Shown here: positions 1 to 8,780 of the stretch, piece by piece
How the letters are laid out: each line of letters opens with the position of its first letter
How positions within the stretch are numbered: position 1 is the first letter of the stretch
Assembly (NCBI GenBank): GCA_022774105.1
Contig: JALFNY010000087.1
Location: forward strand, 1-36,921
From: Prevotella sp.
Lineage (GTDB): Bacteria > Bacteroidota > Bacteroidia > Bacteroidales > Bacteroidaceae
DNA: 36,921 nt
Direction: 5' to 3'
Made by a program: the position numbers and the translations under genes
Notes under the pieces: model-generated
Database searches by the model: none
What the model was told of the DNA's origin: nothing
The model's input: the letters and a program-made list of their open reading frames with translations, nothing else

Positions 1-310
1 CGTAGGGGTGGCATAGTATAGGATAGGGTGTGAGCCCTATTAATCAATGAGTTACACACAATACGTTTAGCCCTGTAAGGGCGGCATAGTTTCATATTTA
101 TGGTTTAGCGTGTTTATAGGGCTCACGACCTTTTCCATTATATCGCCCCTACAGGGCTCTGAATGACTTTATAAATATCTGATTGATAGGGTTTACACCC
201 TATCCTATACTATTTCGCCCTTTCAGGGCTACTGGGTGACTTTATAACTATCTGATTGATAGGGTTTACACCCTATCCTATAGTATTGCGCCCTTTCAGG
301 GCTCTGGGTG
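1..310. repeat. Cluster of about 73-bp palindrome-bearing intergenic repeats (REP/BIME-like)
   Basis: Two direct copies of a 73-bp unit lie at 165-237 and 238-310 and differ at only a few positions. Each contains an interrupted palindrome GCCCTTTCAGGGC (217-229, 290-302) and a second inverted repeat, AGGGTTTACACCCT. Related palindromes occur at 69-81 (GCCCTGTAAGGGC) and 145-157, so four are spaced 72-76 bp apart. The first 50 bases look like the same unit in inverted orientation. No ORF is supported. A REP-like element, possibly mobilised by a RAYT-type transposase elsewhere, is inference. The array may continue left of the window. Confidence 0.75.
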
Positions 311-322
311 GGAAACTTCAGT

Positions 323-360
323 AAGTTAACTCGCTATTTATATGTTAACCATCTATTAAT
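323..360. repeat. Two outlying copies of a 19-bp tandem repeat
   Basis: Units start at 323 and 342 (AAGTTAACTCGCTATTTAT and ATGTTAACCATCTATTAAT). They belong to the same family as the array at 410-511, from which the terminator hairpin at 368-400 separates them. Confidence 0.6.
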
Positions 361-367
361 AAATAAC

Positions 368-400
368 AAAGAAGAGGTGCACGATGCGCGCCTCTTCTTT
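368..400 (-). terminator. Terminator hairpin downstream of the rhamnogalacturonan lyase gene
   Basis: The arms AAAGAAGAGG (368-377) and CCTCTTCTTT (391-400) are perfect complements around a 13-nt loop. On the minus strand the stem is followed by a T-rich stretch (TTTGTTATTT). It is the first strong hairpin after the stop codon at 509-511 and lies inside the 19-bp repeat tract. Confidence 0.7.
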
Positions 401-409
401 ATTATGGAT

Positions 410-511
410 AAGTTACTGTCCTTATTTATAAGTTAACACTCTATTAATAAGTTAATCCTCTATTAAGAAGTTAATCCTCTATTAAGAAGTTAACTCGCTA
501 TTAAGAAGTTA
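410..511. repeat. 19-bp minisatellite array directly after the lyase stop codon
   Basis: Units start at 410, 430, 449, 468, 487 and 506, in exact 19-bp register from 430 on. The consensus is AAGTTAATCCTCTATTAAG. The last, degenerate unit overlaps the stop codon and last codons of the minus-strand lyase gene. The array carries stop codons and does not encode a repeat protein. Confidence 0.8.
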
Positions 512-3500
512 CTTTCTTACTGTTATGCTTCCGCCATTACCTTTTTCGTCCCTTATGCGTAGGATATATATTCCCTTCGGCATTGACTTGGCGGCGAAGT
601 CAGCACGTGCGGTGGTGAGGGTAGAGGTGTATTCCATTACCTTCACGCCTGATGCGTCAATGACGTCAACTGCTACTGGTTCTCCTGCGGCGATGCCACG
701 TACTCCTGTCTGTTCTGTGTAACGAATGAACAGATAGCCTTTGGCAATATCGTCGGTATCCCAATAATAGTGCTCCGGCAGTTGTGGCAGGTCATACTTC
801 AATGTGCCTACGTTTACCTTTGCGAAGTCATAGAACACCCGGAAGGAATCTGCTTTCTCTGCTGTCACCGTTGCTGCGGGATTGTATGAAGAAGACAGGA
901 AAGCCTTTATCGTTGCTCCGTCCTGTATGGTTATAGAAGAAGCGTCAGAGGCATCACCCATGATTGCGGCACATCCAGGTTTTGTTGCTGTCGCACACTC
1001 GTTGATACCCACAACGAGGGTAGCGGTGGATGTTAGTTTCAGCGGCTTTGCTCCGAAACACATATAGCCAGAGGTTGACGTAGCGGCAGACCCACACTGC
1101 AACGTACCATTGACGGTAACGGAACTGTTGGTCACTGGCTTTTTCTTGGCTATTGATGCTGTCGATCCACTTACACCTGACAGTGTTCCGGCTTCAGCCA
1201 CGGTGAGAGCACCGGTACCGAGCGTAATGCTGGAGTTAAAGTGCAGTTCTCCCTCTGTCACCTTCACCGTACCAGAGTTCTCCCATGACGTTGCCAATGT
1301 CATCTTACACGTACCTATCTTCTCGAAGTTACACTTGTTGGTGCCTCCAGAGTCATACATCTTACCATTGAAGGTGATGTCTCCGAGAGTAGTGCTGCTG
1401 TTACCTATCCTCCATGTGTTGCTTCCTGTTACCGTTGATGAGTTTTGGAAGTTGGCAATGGGGTGTTCAAAGATACCGTTTGTCACCTTACCTATGGTGT
1501 ATGTCTTTGCCACATTGCTTACATAGCAGTTTGCTGCTACATCGAGTGTAGCGTTAGGCAGTCCGTATGAGTTGTCAAGAGGCAGTGTGATAGAGGTGTT
1601 AGTATATTTCACAGTACCAGCAAACTCTGACCAGTTACCAGTGATACGCACGCGGTTCACGGTGTTTGTTGGCACAACGTTCAACGTACCGTCACCTGTC
1701 AGTTTGCCAGAGTATGCTATATAATATGTGTTGGTGAGCGTAAGAGTAGCGTTAGCATTTTTATCCACGGTGACAGGCGTACTCTTGAAGCCTGTACCAG
1801 AGATAGCGGATGTTCCTTTCAGTGTCACCAGTCTGGTGTATGTCTGGTCTATGTTATATGCGACAGTACCCTCAGCCACCGTCAGTGCCGTTCCAAGGTT
1901 AGCCTGCATATTGAGTGTTCCCTTTCCTGTCTTGGTGAGCGTTGTACCTCCTCCTGCTGTTATCGCTGCTGCCTGCGTCAGACTTATGCCAGAAGGTATG
2001 TTGATACCTCCGTCTCCGCTGCCTACTATCAGTTTCTGTCCAGATGTTGCAGTAGCCGAGAGTGCGAGTGCACCGCCATTGGCAAGGGTGATAGTCTTGT
2101 CTATTGTACCCAGTGAACCGCAGTCATTGCCGATGCTGTTAGCCAGCGATGCGGCATACAGTGTGCCTCCGCTTATTGTTGTAGCGCCAAAGCGGTTAAG
2201 GCCAGTGAGTGTGAGGCTGCCTGTTCCTTTCTTCTCCAATGTTGCGCCAACAATGCTGTCACCAGTGAGGGTATAAGCCTTTGTGTTGTCAAACACCACA
2301 GCACTTGGTGCAAGAACGCCGTCAACATTCACTGCGAAGACGCTGGCATCATCGTTGAATGTCACCTTTGAACCGGTGTAGAAGTTTGTTGCCTCGCCTG
2401 TAGCGTCATTCTTGAAGTTTGCCTCTTTGTCAAGGTTCCAGTTAGCACTCTTGTCGCCTACCCATGTCATGTCTGATGCAACGTAGTTCTGTACGTTGAG
2501 ATACAGTTTTCCGTCTTCAAGAGACAATGTTGCTTTTTGCTCTGTCATGCCCTCGATGGTGATGTTGGCAAGGTTGCCTTCAACCTTCGCCACCGTGCCA
2601 AGGCAGTACTTTCCGTCAGCGATGGCGGCATCCTCTGCCTTCTTATGAGCATTGATACGGAATACTGGCTGGTCATACTCTGGTCCTCCGCCGTTAGGCC
2701 ATACCTTCTTCTCTATCTTCAACACGTTAGCGTTGAGTTGGTCAGCGGCGAATCCATCGCTGTAGATGTCTATCTCACAGATTGCTCCGAAGTTAAGAAT
2801 CAGCGAGTCAGTGGTGAGTGAAGACAGTTTCTCCTCCTTACCACCAGGACGTATCACAGCACCGTAGTCGGCCTGTATGCCTTTCATGAACTTACCGCCG
2901 TCAGTGTCAAGATATGTCAGGCGGTTCAGCCACAGGCGTGAGTTCTGTAATGTTCCGTTGAAAGCGAGTGTGCCAGCCCACACGTCCGTCGAGCCGGTGT
3001 AACGCTGTACCACATCAGGCAGCACAAGGATACCGTCGCCCTGCTTCACCAACTGCATATCACCAGCAAACGCTCCTCCCGTGAGTGTGTGGGTGTAGGT
3101 GGTGGTAGTGATGGGGTATGAGGCTGCCGTTGCCTCTGCCGGAGCAGAGCCCTGCACCCATGTCGGTGCGTTGTCTATATATATATAAGGTGTAGCACCG
3201 TCTGTTACGCTTACTGTCATGTCGTTAGTCTCGCAGGTAATGATGTTACCCTCTGTGGCAGAGATAGTGCCGCCGTTGGCAACCTCGGTCTTACCCGTCA
3301 TACCGAGTGACGGTGGTGCTTGTGTGATGCCTTCCAGTTCGCCGAGGAAGTATGACACATGAGGTGGCTGGTTGTAGCCACATGGCTGCCATACCATACC
3401 GTTACGATACTGGTGGTCATACCACAGTGAGTAGTTGCGCCACTTAGTCGTGATGGTAGTGGTGTAGATGCGGATATTGTTAGCAGCGGTACGCAGTATG

Positions 3501-5170
3501 AACTCCTCTCGCCAGTCACCCAAGATGTCACCCATGAAACATGGTGTTGACTTTGAATGGTTGTTGGTGATAGAGCCTGTAAATTCCTTTATGGCATTAC
3601 TGTTACCATACTTATATATATATCCTGGTGTTTCTACACCACCATTGAATGTTTCCTCGCAGAGGTCTCCGTCCCAATAAGTGCGGAAGTTCATGCCTAC
3701 GCCCGTCTTGGTGAGGCCTGACATTACCTCACCTGTCACGCAACTAAAGGCGTCGTCATGTGCAGAGAAGCCCATTGCTCCGGGGTAGGCATTGGTGAAG
3801 TTACCGGCAATGGCACGTCCGTCATCTCCTGAGGCAGCGTAACGATGGTATATCTTTGAGGTAGTGAGGTCACGATAGTTGTTTGCTGGGTTGTCCTCAT
3901 TACAGAAGAATCCCTCCTGTCCGTGGAGGTATGGGTTCAGGTCACCATGATGTTGTGCATCACCATGCCCGAGACCGGCGGTAGAGAGGCCCTTACCGTT
4001 ATCGTCAATAACCATTGATCCCCATACAATCTCATCGCGTCCGTCCCAATCTACATCTACAACGGCATAGTTGTGATAGCCGTTGCCGTACCACGGTGAG
4101 CCCTTCTGGTTGTTGGTCCACTTCCATCGTGTGGTCAGTTCATGCGTGGTGGGGTTGACATCGAGTGCCACAAACTTATGGCGTGTGTATATGCCACGTC
4201 CAAGGAAGATGCTCGGCTTGCGTCCGTCAAGGTATGGTGCCCCGAAGAAGTATTTGCTGGAACGGTGTCCGTAGCCGTCGCCCCATGCTTTTGCGAGGTC
4301 TGTTTCTCCTGCCTCATAACGCTTCAGGGGGTATTCCATGCACTGATATGGCTCACCTGTCATACCGTTGCAATAGAGCAGGAATTCGTTGCCATAGTAT
4401 GTGAACCACTCCGCGGAGCCTTCAGCCTTAGGTATGCGGTAGTTAGTCCATGACGTGCCGTTCTTTCCGTCAGCACCGATGGTGTAGGTATTGCCGTTGG
4501 CATAGTGTATGGTAGCACCCTCACTAAGGCGCATTACCACCTCCGCCTTGCCGTCAAGGTCCCAGTCGTAACCTACGATATTCTGTTCGTTGTTCTGGAA
4601 GTCACCCATGTTAGGACCGCAGTTGACCCACCACAGCACCGTGCCATCGAGTTTGAGAACCTCGAAGAGGGTGTATTCGCCGTTGTTGCCAGCCTTTGGA
4701 TAGAGGGCTGCTGCTTCCTCTTTATTGGTGTATTTGAGGAGGATTTCCACCACGCCGTCACCGTCCACGTCAGCACAGCAGGCATCGTTGGGGATGTATG
4801 TGGAGGTCAGCGAAGCGTCGTGCTTAGGCACTATCTCCATATAGTCGTTTCTCCAGGTGGCGGTGGCGATGGACTTTGCCTGCTCCACGCCACGCACTAC
4901 GGCTGCAACCTGATAGGTGCTGGAGGCGGTGCCGGCAGCATCGGTGTAGTTAGATACATTCAGTTTCTCTGCAATCTTCGTACCATTGCGGTAGAGATTG
5001 TAGGTTACCCCGTGATATTCTTCGCTCTGTATGCGCCAACTCACAAACACGCCCTTCGTGGTTTGTACGGCTACAAGCCCACGGTCGAGTTTATCGACAA
5101 CGCGTTGTGCCGACGATGTCACAGCAAATAACATCATCATGATTAGTAAAGATAGGAAGTTTCTTTTCAT
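509..5170 (-). CDS. Secreted PL11-type rhamnogalacturonan lyase with beta-helix repeats and T9SS-like C-terminal domain
   Basis: The reading frame opens at 5269, but the Met at 5170 is preferred: it begins a signal peptide (MKRNFLSLLIMMMLFAVTSS, then AQ), giving about 1553 residues. The first ~600 mature residues resemble family PL11 lyases (YesW/YesX group), which cleave the rhamnogalacturonan I backbone by beta-elimination. They carry calcium-type acidic motifs (DVDGDG, DWDLDGKAE, DVDWDGRDE). PL11 enzymes are usually about 600-650 residues. Here the rest is a long Gly/Thr/Ser-rich tract with autotransporter-associated beta-strand repeats (KKGTGSLTLTGLNRFGATTI and several similar blocks), ending in a domain like type IX secretion sorting domains (GVKVMEY, then MPKGIYILRI and GGSITVRK). 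I infer export across the outer membrane and a surface location. It lies downstream of the acetylesterase on the same strand, and the two would work together on pectin. Family calls are from memory of the motifs. Confidence 0.85.
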   Translation of the reverse strand: MKRNFLSLLIMMMLFAVTSSAQRVVDKLDRGLVAVQTTKGVFVSWRIQSEEYHGVTYNLYRNGTKIAEKLNVSNYTDAAGTASSTYQVAAVVRGVEQAKSIATATWRNDYMEIVPKHDASLTSTYIPNDACCADVDGDGVVEILLKYTNKEEAAALYPKAGNNGEYTLFEVLKLDGTVLWWVNCGPNMGDFQNNEQNIVGYDWDLDGKAEVVMRLSEGATIHYANGNTYTIGADGKNGTSWTNYRIPKAEGSAEWFTYYGNEFLLYCNGMTGEPYQCMEYPLKRYEAGETDLAKAWGDGYGHRSSKYFFGAPYLDGRKPSIFLGRGIYTRHKFVALDVNPTTHELTTRWKWTNNQKGSPWYGNGYHNYAVVDVDWDGRDEIVWGSMVIDDNGKGLSTAGLGHGDAQHHGDLNPYLHGQEGFFCNEDNPANNYRDLTTSKIYHRYAASGDDGRAIAGNFTNAYPGAMGFSAHDDAFSCVTGEVMSGLTKTGVGMNFRTYWDGDLCEETFNGGVETPGYIYKYGNSNAIKEFTGSITNNHSKSTPCFMGDILGDWREEFILRTAANNIRIYTTTITTKWRNYSLWYDHQYRNGMVWQPCGYNQPPHVSYFLGELEGITQAPPSLGMTGKTEVANGGTISATEGNIITCETNDMTVSVTDGATPYIYIDNAPTWVQGSAPAEATAASYPITTTTYTHTLTGGAFAGDMQLVKQGDGILVLPDVVQRYTGSTDVWAGTLAFNGTLQNSRLWLNRLTYLDTDGGKFMKGIQADYGAVIRPGGKEEKLSSLTTDSLILNFGAICEIDIYSDGFAADQLNANVLKIEKKVWPNGGGPEYDQPVFRINAHKKAEDAAIADGKYCLGTVAKVEGNLANITIEGMTEQKATLSLEDGKLYLNVQNYVASDMTWVGDKSANWNLDKEANFKNDATGEATNFYTGSKVTFNDDASVFAVNVDGVLAPSAVVFDNTKAYTLTGDSIVGATLEKKGTGSLTLTGLNRFGATTISGGTLYAASLANSIGNDCGSLGTIDKTITLANGGALALSATATSGQKLIVGSGDGGINIPSGISLTQAAAITAGGGTTLTKTGKGTLNMQANLGTALTVAEGTVAYNIDQTYTRLVTLKGTSAISGTGFKSTPVTVDKNANATLTLTNTYYIAYSGKLTGDGTLNVVPTNTVNRVRITGNWSEFAGTVKYTNTSITLPLDNSYGLPNATLDVAANCYVSNVAKTYTIGKVTNGIFEHPIANFQNSSTVTGSNTWRIGNSSTTLGDITFNGKMYDSGGTNKCNFEKIGTCKMTLATSWENSGTVKVTEGELHFNSSITLGTGALTVAEAGTLSGVSGSTASIAKKKPVTNSSVTVNGTLQCGSAATSTSGYMCFGAKPLKLTSTATLVVGINECATATKPGCAAIMGDASDASSITIQDGATIKAFLSSSYNPAATVTAEKADSFRVFYDFAKVNVGTLKYDLPQLPEHYYWDTDDIAKGYLFIRYTEQTGVRGIAAGEPVAVDVIDASGVKVMEYTSTLTTARADFAAKSMPKGIYILRIRDEKGNGGSITVRK

Positions 5171-5187
5171 AATGTGATTTATTATAG

Positions 5188-5229
5188 TTAGTTGAATTAT
5201 TTGTTTTGTTAGTTGAATTATTTGTTTTG
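5188..5229. repeat. Two 21-bp tandem repeats in the lyase upstream region
   Basis: The unit TTAGTTGAATTATTTGTTTTG occurs at 5188-5208 and again at 5209-5229 without mismatch. It lies 18-59 bp upstream of the chosen start codon, probably inside the 5' leader. The repeats also explain the odd N-terminal KQIIQLT repetition if translation were read from 5269, which argues against that upstream start. Confidence 0.75.
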
Positions 5230-5324
5230 TTAGGTAATTGTTGCGTGTTATATTGTTTGTCTGTGGCACTCCTCATGACAGAGGTATGAGGTCACTGTTG
5301 CCTGCTCAGACCTTTGCGGTTGTT

Positions 5325-5408
5325 ATCAGCACCAGATTATCATGTAATCAGCACCTGATTGCGGCGTAAACAACACCTGATTGTGGTGTTATCAGCACCT
5401 GATTGCGT
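5325..5408. repeat. 22-bp tandem array containing ATCAGCACCTGATT
   Basis: Four units begin at 5325, 5347, 5369 and 5391, exactly 22 bp apart. The core is ATCAGCACCTGATT, with variants in the first and third units. It fills part of the 278-bp gap between the acetylesterase and the lyase. The core also appears in hairpins at 16313-16370 and 25837-25900. I see no gene and no clear promoter in this gap. Confidence 0.75.
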
Positions 5409-5448
5409 AGGTGTGGACTGAGGTTAGTTGCCGAGGTAGTGGCGGTTG

Positions 5449-6705
5449 TTAGTTTCCGTCAGGCTTTTTTCCATCATAAAGAGGTGACAGCGGCCAGTAG
5501 AATGTTTCCCAGTTATCGGGGGTGGCGGGGTTAAAATCCTGCCAATCAGGGCGTAGGGCGGTGACGAGTGGTGAACCGAGACGCTTTAAGCCCATGATAA
5601 CGAGTTTGGAAACCTCGTATGCTCCGAAGGGATTGAAATGTGTATTGTCTGCAAACGCCTTGTCCTGCCACGGGAAAGAGCCAAGGGGATAATGTACAAG
5701 GAGATGTTTTGACCCTTCACTGCCCATGGTTTCAAAGAGGATTTTGGTGTCGGCACTGAGGTCAATGAGAGGGACTTGCTCCCTTTGTGCTACCGTGCGC
5801 ATGGCAGCGGGGAAGTCGCCATGAGTGTTGCGCAGTGTTCCGTCAGCCTCGAAGAAGCGTCGCTGCGTGGGTGTGCAGAAGATGATGTTACCGCCTTTTT
5901 CACGTACTCGGTCGATGAACTTCTTTAATGCTACGGTGTAATGATACCATGCTCCTGTGCCAGGGCCTTTCTCCTTCTCATCATTATGGCCGAACTCACA
6001 GATTACGTAGTCACCCGTCTTGAGCATGGAGAGTATCTTGTCAAGACGTAACTGCGCCATGAACGACGTTGCTGTCAGACCACTCTCGCCGTAGTTGGCT
6101 ACGCAGACGGTGCTGTCAAACCACCGCGGAGCCATCTGTCCCCATGAGGCCCATGGCTCTCTGCCTTGATCTACCACGGTAGAGTTGCCACACAGGAAGA
6201 GCGTCACGGCCGTGGTGTCAGGCTCAACAACGACACTCTGCACCGCCGGGGCTGCGCCGTTGAACTCTAATGTCAACTTATCGTCCCATGTCATACTGCC
6301 TACCTCTCCGGGTTTTATGCGCACCTTACCACCTCCTGCGATGGTGGGCGTGCGTTTATGCACCGTGAAGGAGAATGTCTCTGTCTGCCCTTTGCGTGTT
6401 ACGCACTTCTCAACCATCATGCGTCGTGCCTCTGCCCGCACGGTGGTCTCAGCGGCATAGCGTCGGCTACCGAGGGTGACGGTAACATGATAGTTGCCAT
6501 CAGGCACCTTAACAGAGAAGTAGAACGGCTGTGTCTGCGCCTTTCGTCCATTAAGTTTCGGTGCGTCAACAACATCGAATCCGTAGCCGAGGGTGTCGTT
6601 ATATACGGCCATCGGCTTTGTGAAATCATATTTTTCTGCCTTTGCCACCATTGTAAGCATAAGCAGAGAAAGGGTAAAAAGGGTTTTGTGCATCATTGAT
6701 TGCAT
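5449..6705 (-). CDS. Rhamnogalacturonan acetylesterase, CE12-like SGNH hydrolase
   Basis: This 418-residue protein has an N-terminal signal peptide (cleavage probably after AKA, residue 23), so it is periplasmic or secreted. Mets 4 and 5 are alternative starts. Residues ~25-160 form a beta-rich N-terminal module, and the rest is an SGNH/GDSL hydrolase. Block I is GNSTV with the nucleophile Ser175, block II is NYGESG, block III is GHND (Asn241) and block V is DNTHFN (Asp353, His356). All four blocks are intact, so it should be active. CE12 enzymes remove acetyl esters from rhamnogalacturonan, which exposes the backbone to lyases. The PL11-type lyase immediately downstream supports that substrate. 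Neither a SusC/SusD pair nor a regulator is in the window. Confidence 0.85.
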   Translation of the reverse strand: MQSMMHKTLFTLSLLMLTMVAKAEKYDFTKPMAVYNDTLGYGFDVVDAPKLNGRKAQTQPFYFSVKVPDGNYHVTVTLGSRRYAAETTVRAEARRMMVEKCVTRKGQTETFSFTVHKRTPTIAGGGKVRIKPGEVGSMTWDDKLTLEFNGAAPAVQSVVVEPDTTAVTLFLCGNSTVVDQGREPWASWGQMAPRWFDSTVCVANYGESGLTATSFMAQLRLDKILSMLKTGDYVICEFGHNDEKEKGPGTGAWYHYTVALKKFIDRVREKGGNIIFCTPTQRRFFEADGTLRNTHGDFPAAMRTVAQREQVPLIDLSADTKILFETMGSEGSKHLLVHYPLGSFPWQDKAFADNTHFNPFGAYEVSKLVIMGLKRLGSPLVTALRPDWQDFNPATPDNWETFYWPLSPLYDGKKPDGN

Positions 6706-6819
6706 GGTTAGTTGTCTTAGTTTGTAGTATCAGGGATGGGTGATTATGGACTGTCCCGCCACTGCTCACACACTGAAAGCAATGGCGAAGAAACGTCTCC
6801 TACGGCTGTTATTTTGTTG

Positions 6820-6827
6820 CAAAGTTA
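6820..6827 (-). promoter_or_regulatory. Promoter -7 element for the acetylesterase gene
   Basis: On the minus strand the sequence reads TAACTTTGCAAC, a perfect Bacteroidetes TAnnTTTG element. It lies 115 bp upstream of the start codon at 6705. I do not see a good -33 TTTG at the expected distance. Confidence 0.55.
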
Positions 6828-6900
6828 GCAATTTATTTTATATAATGTGTAAACAATATCGATTTTTTCGTACAATACTGTATTTTTAACTACACAAAAT

Positions 6901-6931
6901 ATTGTTTTTCAAATATTTTTTTGTATTTTTG
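6901..6931 (+). promoter_or_regulatory. Promoter for the sppA-lpxK-PNP-thiL operon
   Basis: The -7 element TATTTTTG (TAnnTTTG) lies at 6924-6931. ATTG at 6901-6904 is 19 bp upstream, near the -33 TTTG position. The sppA start at 6957 follows with a short leader. It faces away from the divergent acetylesterase promoter in a very AT-rich gap. Confidence 0.6.
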
Positions 6932-6956
6932 CAACGATTTTCTACTTTGCAAACTT

Positions 6957-8744
6957 ATGCGACAATTTCTCAAATTCACCCTTGCCTCATTCATCGGCTG
7001 TATCACCTGCATTTTCTGTATAACCCTTATTGCCCTCGTCAGCGTTGCTGGCATGATTGCCATGAGCAGTGACGACACCCTCACATTGAAGGAGAAGAGT
7101 GTGCTGGTGGTGAACCTTTCAGGCAGCATCACGGAATGTGCCACGGACAATCCGTTCAACAGCATGATAGGAGTAGAAGAGAGAGAACAGGGATTAGACG
7201 ACATAGTGGGAGCAATAGACAAGGCCTCAGACAGCAAGGAGATAGCCGCCATCTACATAGAGGCAGGTCTGTTGAGCGCGGACTATGCCTCTCTGCAAGA
7301 GATAAGACAGGCACTGCAACGCGCCAAGGCAAAGCGGAAACTCATTGTAAGTTATGCCAAAGAATACACACAGGGAGCATATTACGTATGTTCCGTGGCT
7401 GACAAGGTATGGATACACCCCGAGGGGTTGCTTGACCTGCACGGTCTGGCAGCGCAGCCGATGTACCTGAAAGACCTGATGGAGAAGTTCGGCGTGAAGA
7501 TGAAGGTGGTGAAAGTAGGACAATTCAAAAGTGCCACCGAACAATACACGGAAGAACACATGAGCGACAAGAACCGCCTGCAGGTGACACGGTACATAAA
7601 CGGCATCTGGGACACCGTGACCGAGGAGATAAGCACCACGAGAGGGATAAGCAAGACGGAGATAAACCGCTGCGCAGACGAACTGGCTGCCCTGCAGCCC
7701 AGGGACTACCTGTTGCGTCACAAACTGGTGGACAAGACGCTGTATGCCGAAGACGTGAAGACGGAAATAAAGAAACTGCTGAACGCAGACAGTAAGAAAG
7801 CACTGGAGCAGGTATCGTGCAGCACACTGAACAGAAGCAACATAGGCAAGAAGAGCAACGAGAAGAAGATAGCAATCTATTACTGCGAAGGCTCGATAGT
7901 ACGCGCCCCGGAAGCCGCCACGATAACAGGTGACGCAGGGATAGTAAGCCCACAGATGGTGAAAGACCTCGAAGAACTGGCCAACGATGACGACGTAAAA
8001 GCAGTGGTAATACGCATAAACTCCGGCGGCGGCGATGCCTTTGCCGCAGAAGAGATATGGCACGCCATGAAAACACTCTCTGGACGTAAGCCCGTAGTAG
8101 TGTCAATGGGAGGCATGGCAGCCTCAGGAGCATACTATCTGGCCTGCGCCGCCACACACATCATAGCACAACCAACGACACTGACAGGCTCAATAGGAAT
8201 ATTCGGAGTATTCCCCGACATGAGCGAACTGATAACAAAGAAACTCGGAGTGAGGTTTGACAACGTGAAAACGAACGCACATTCCGACTTCAACATGATT
8301 CAGACAGCACGTCCCTTCAATGCCGAAGAGGAGGCAATGCTGCAACAATACATAAACCGTGGCTATAAACTATTCTGCAAACGCGTGGCAGAGGGCAGGA
8401 AACTGTCAGCAGACAGCGTGGCAGCCATAGCCGAAGGACGAGTGTGGCTGGGCAGCGATGCAGTAAAAATAGGACTGGCCGACGGGCTGGGAGGCATCAC
8501 AGACGCCATAGCCAAAGCCGCACAACTGGCGAAGATAAAAGACTATGAGACCACGGCCTACCCCACCTCACCAACCTGGATAGAGCAACTGACAGAAACA
8601 GTAGGCAGTGGTGGCAACAACCTTGACGAACAGTTGCGCATCACACTCGGCACACTGTACGAACCATTCGTAATGATACGCAACATGGAACGTCAGAGCC
8701 CCATACAGGCACGGTGCCCCGTAATACTGGGAAAAGAAATGTAA
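6957..8744 (+). CDS. sppA: Signal peptide peptidase SppA, 67K type
   Basis: SppA is a membrane-anchored serine protease that degrades signal peptides left after preprotein processing. The frame is open from 6921, but Met at 6957 starts the expected N-terminus (MRQFLKFTLASF) and gives 595 residues, normal for the long two-domain form. A single hydrophobic segment spans ~10-36. Two tandem S49 domains follow. The general-base lysine is in GQFKSATE (Lys191) of the first, and the nucleophile is in MAASGAYYLA (Ser390) of the second, preceded by NSGGGDAFA. This Ser/Lys arrangement matches the E. coli enzyme. It is first in a tight plus-strand operon with lpxK, a purine nucleoside phosphorylase and thiL. 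Confidence 0.93.
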   Translation: MRQFLKFTLASFIGCITCIFCITLIALVSVAGMIAMSSDDTLTLKEKSVLVVNLSGSITECATDNPFNSMIGVEEREQGLDDIVGAIDKASDSKEIAAIYIEAGLLSADYASLQEIRQALQRAKAKRKLIVSYAKEYTQGAYYVCSVADKVWIHPEGLLDLHGLAAQPMYLKDLMEKFGVKMKVVKVGQFKSATEQYTEEHMSDKNRLQVTRYINGIWDTVTEEISTTRGISKTEINRCADELAALQPRDYLLRHKLVDKTLYAEDVKTEIKKLLNADSKKALEQVSCSTLNRSNIGKKSNEKKIAIYYCEGSIVRAPEAATITGDAGIVSPQMVKDLEELANDDDVKAVVIRINSGGGDAFAAEEIWHAMKTLSGRKPVVVSMGGMAASGAYYLACAATHIIAQPTTLTGSIGIFGVFPDMSELITKKLGVRFDNVKTNAHSDFNMIQTARPFNAEEEAMLQQYINRGYKLFCKRVAEGRKLSADSVAAIAEGRVWLGSDAVKIGLADGLGGITDAIAKAAQLAKIKDYETTAYPTSPTWIEQLTETVGSGGNNLDEQLRITLGTLYEPFVMIRNMERQSPIQARCPVILGKEM

Positions 8745-8780
8745 AACAACGGAAAACGCGAGCCAAACGGACACAAAAAG

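Noticed and set aside
1..310. CRISPR array
   Set aside because: Units are 73 bp with internal palindromes and conserved spacers, with mixed orientation and no cas genes; this is a REP-like cluster.
5171..5269. Upstream 33-codon extension of the lyase frame
   Set aside because: It would place a repetitive polar segment before a clear signal peptide and is encoded by 21-bp DNA repeats; Met at 5170 is the better start.
7227..8063. Long minus-strand ORFs (up to 278 codons) opposite sppA
   Set aside because: They are antisense shadows of a well-supported gene, rich in Tyr, Cys and Val from reverse reading, with no domain pattern.
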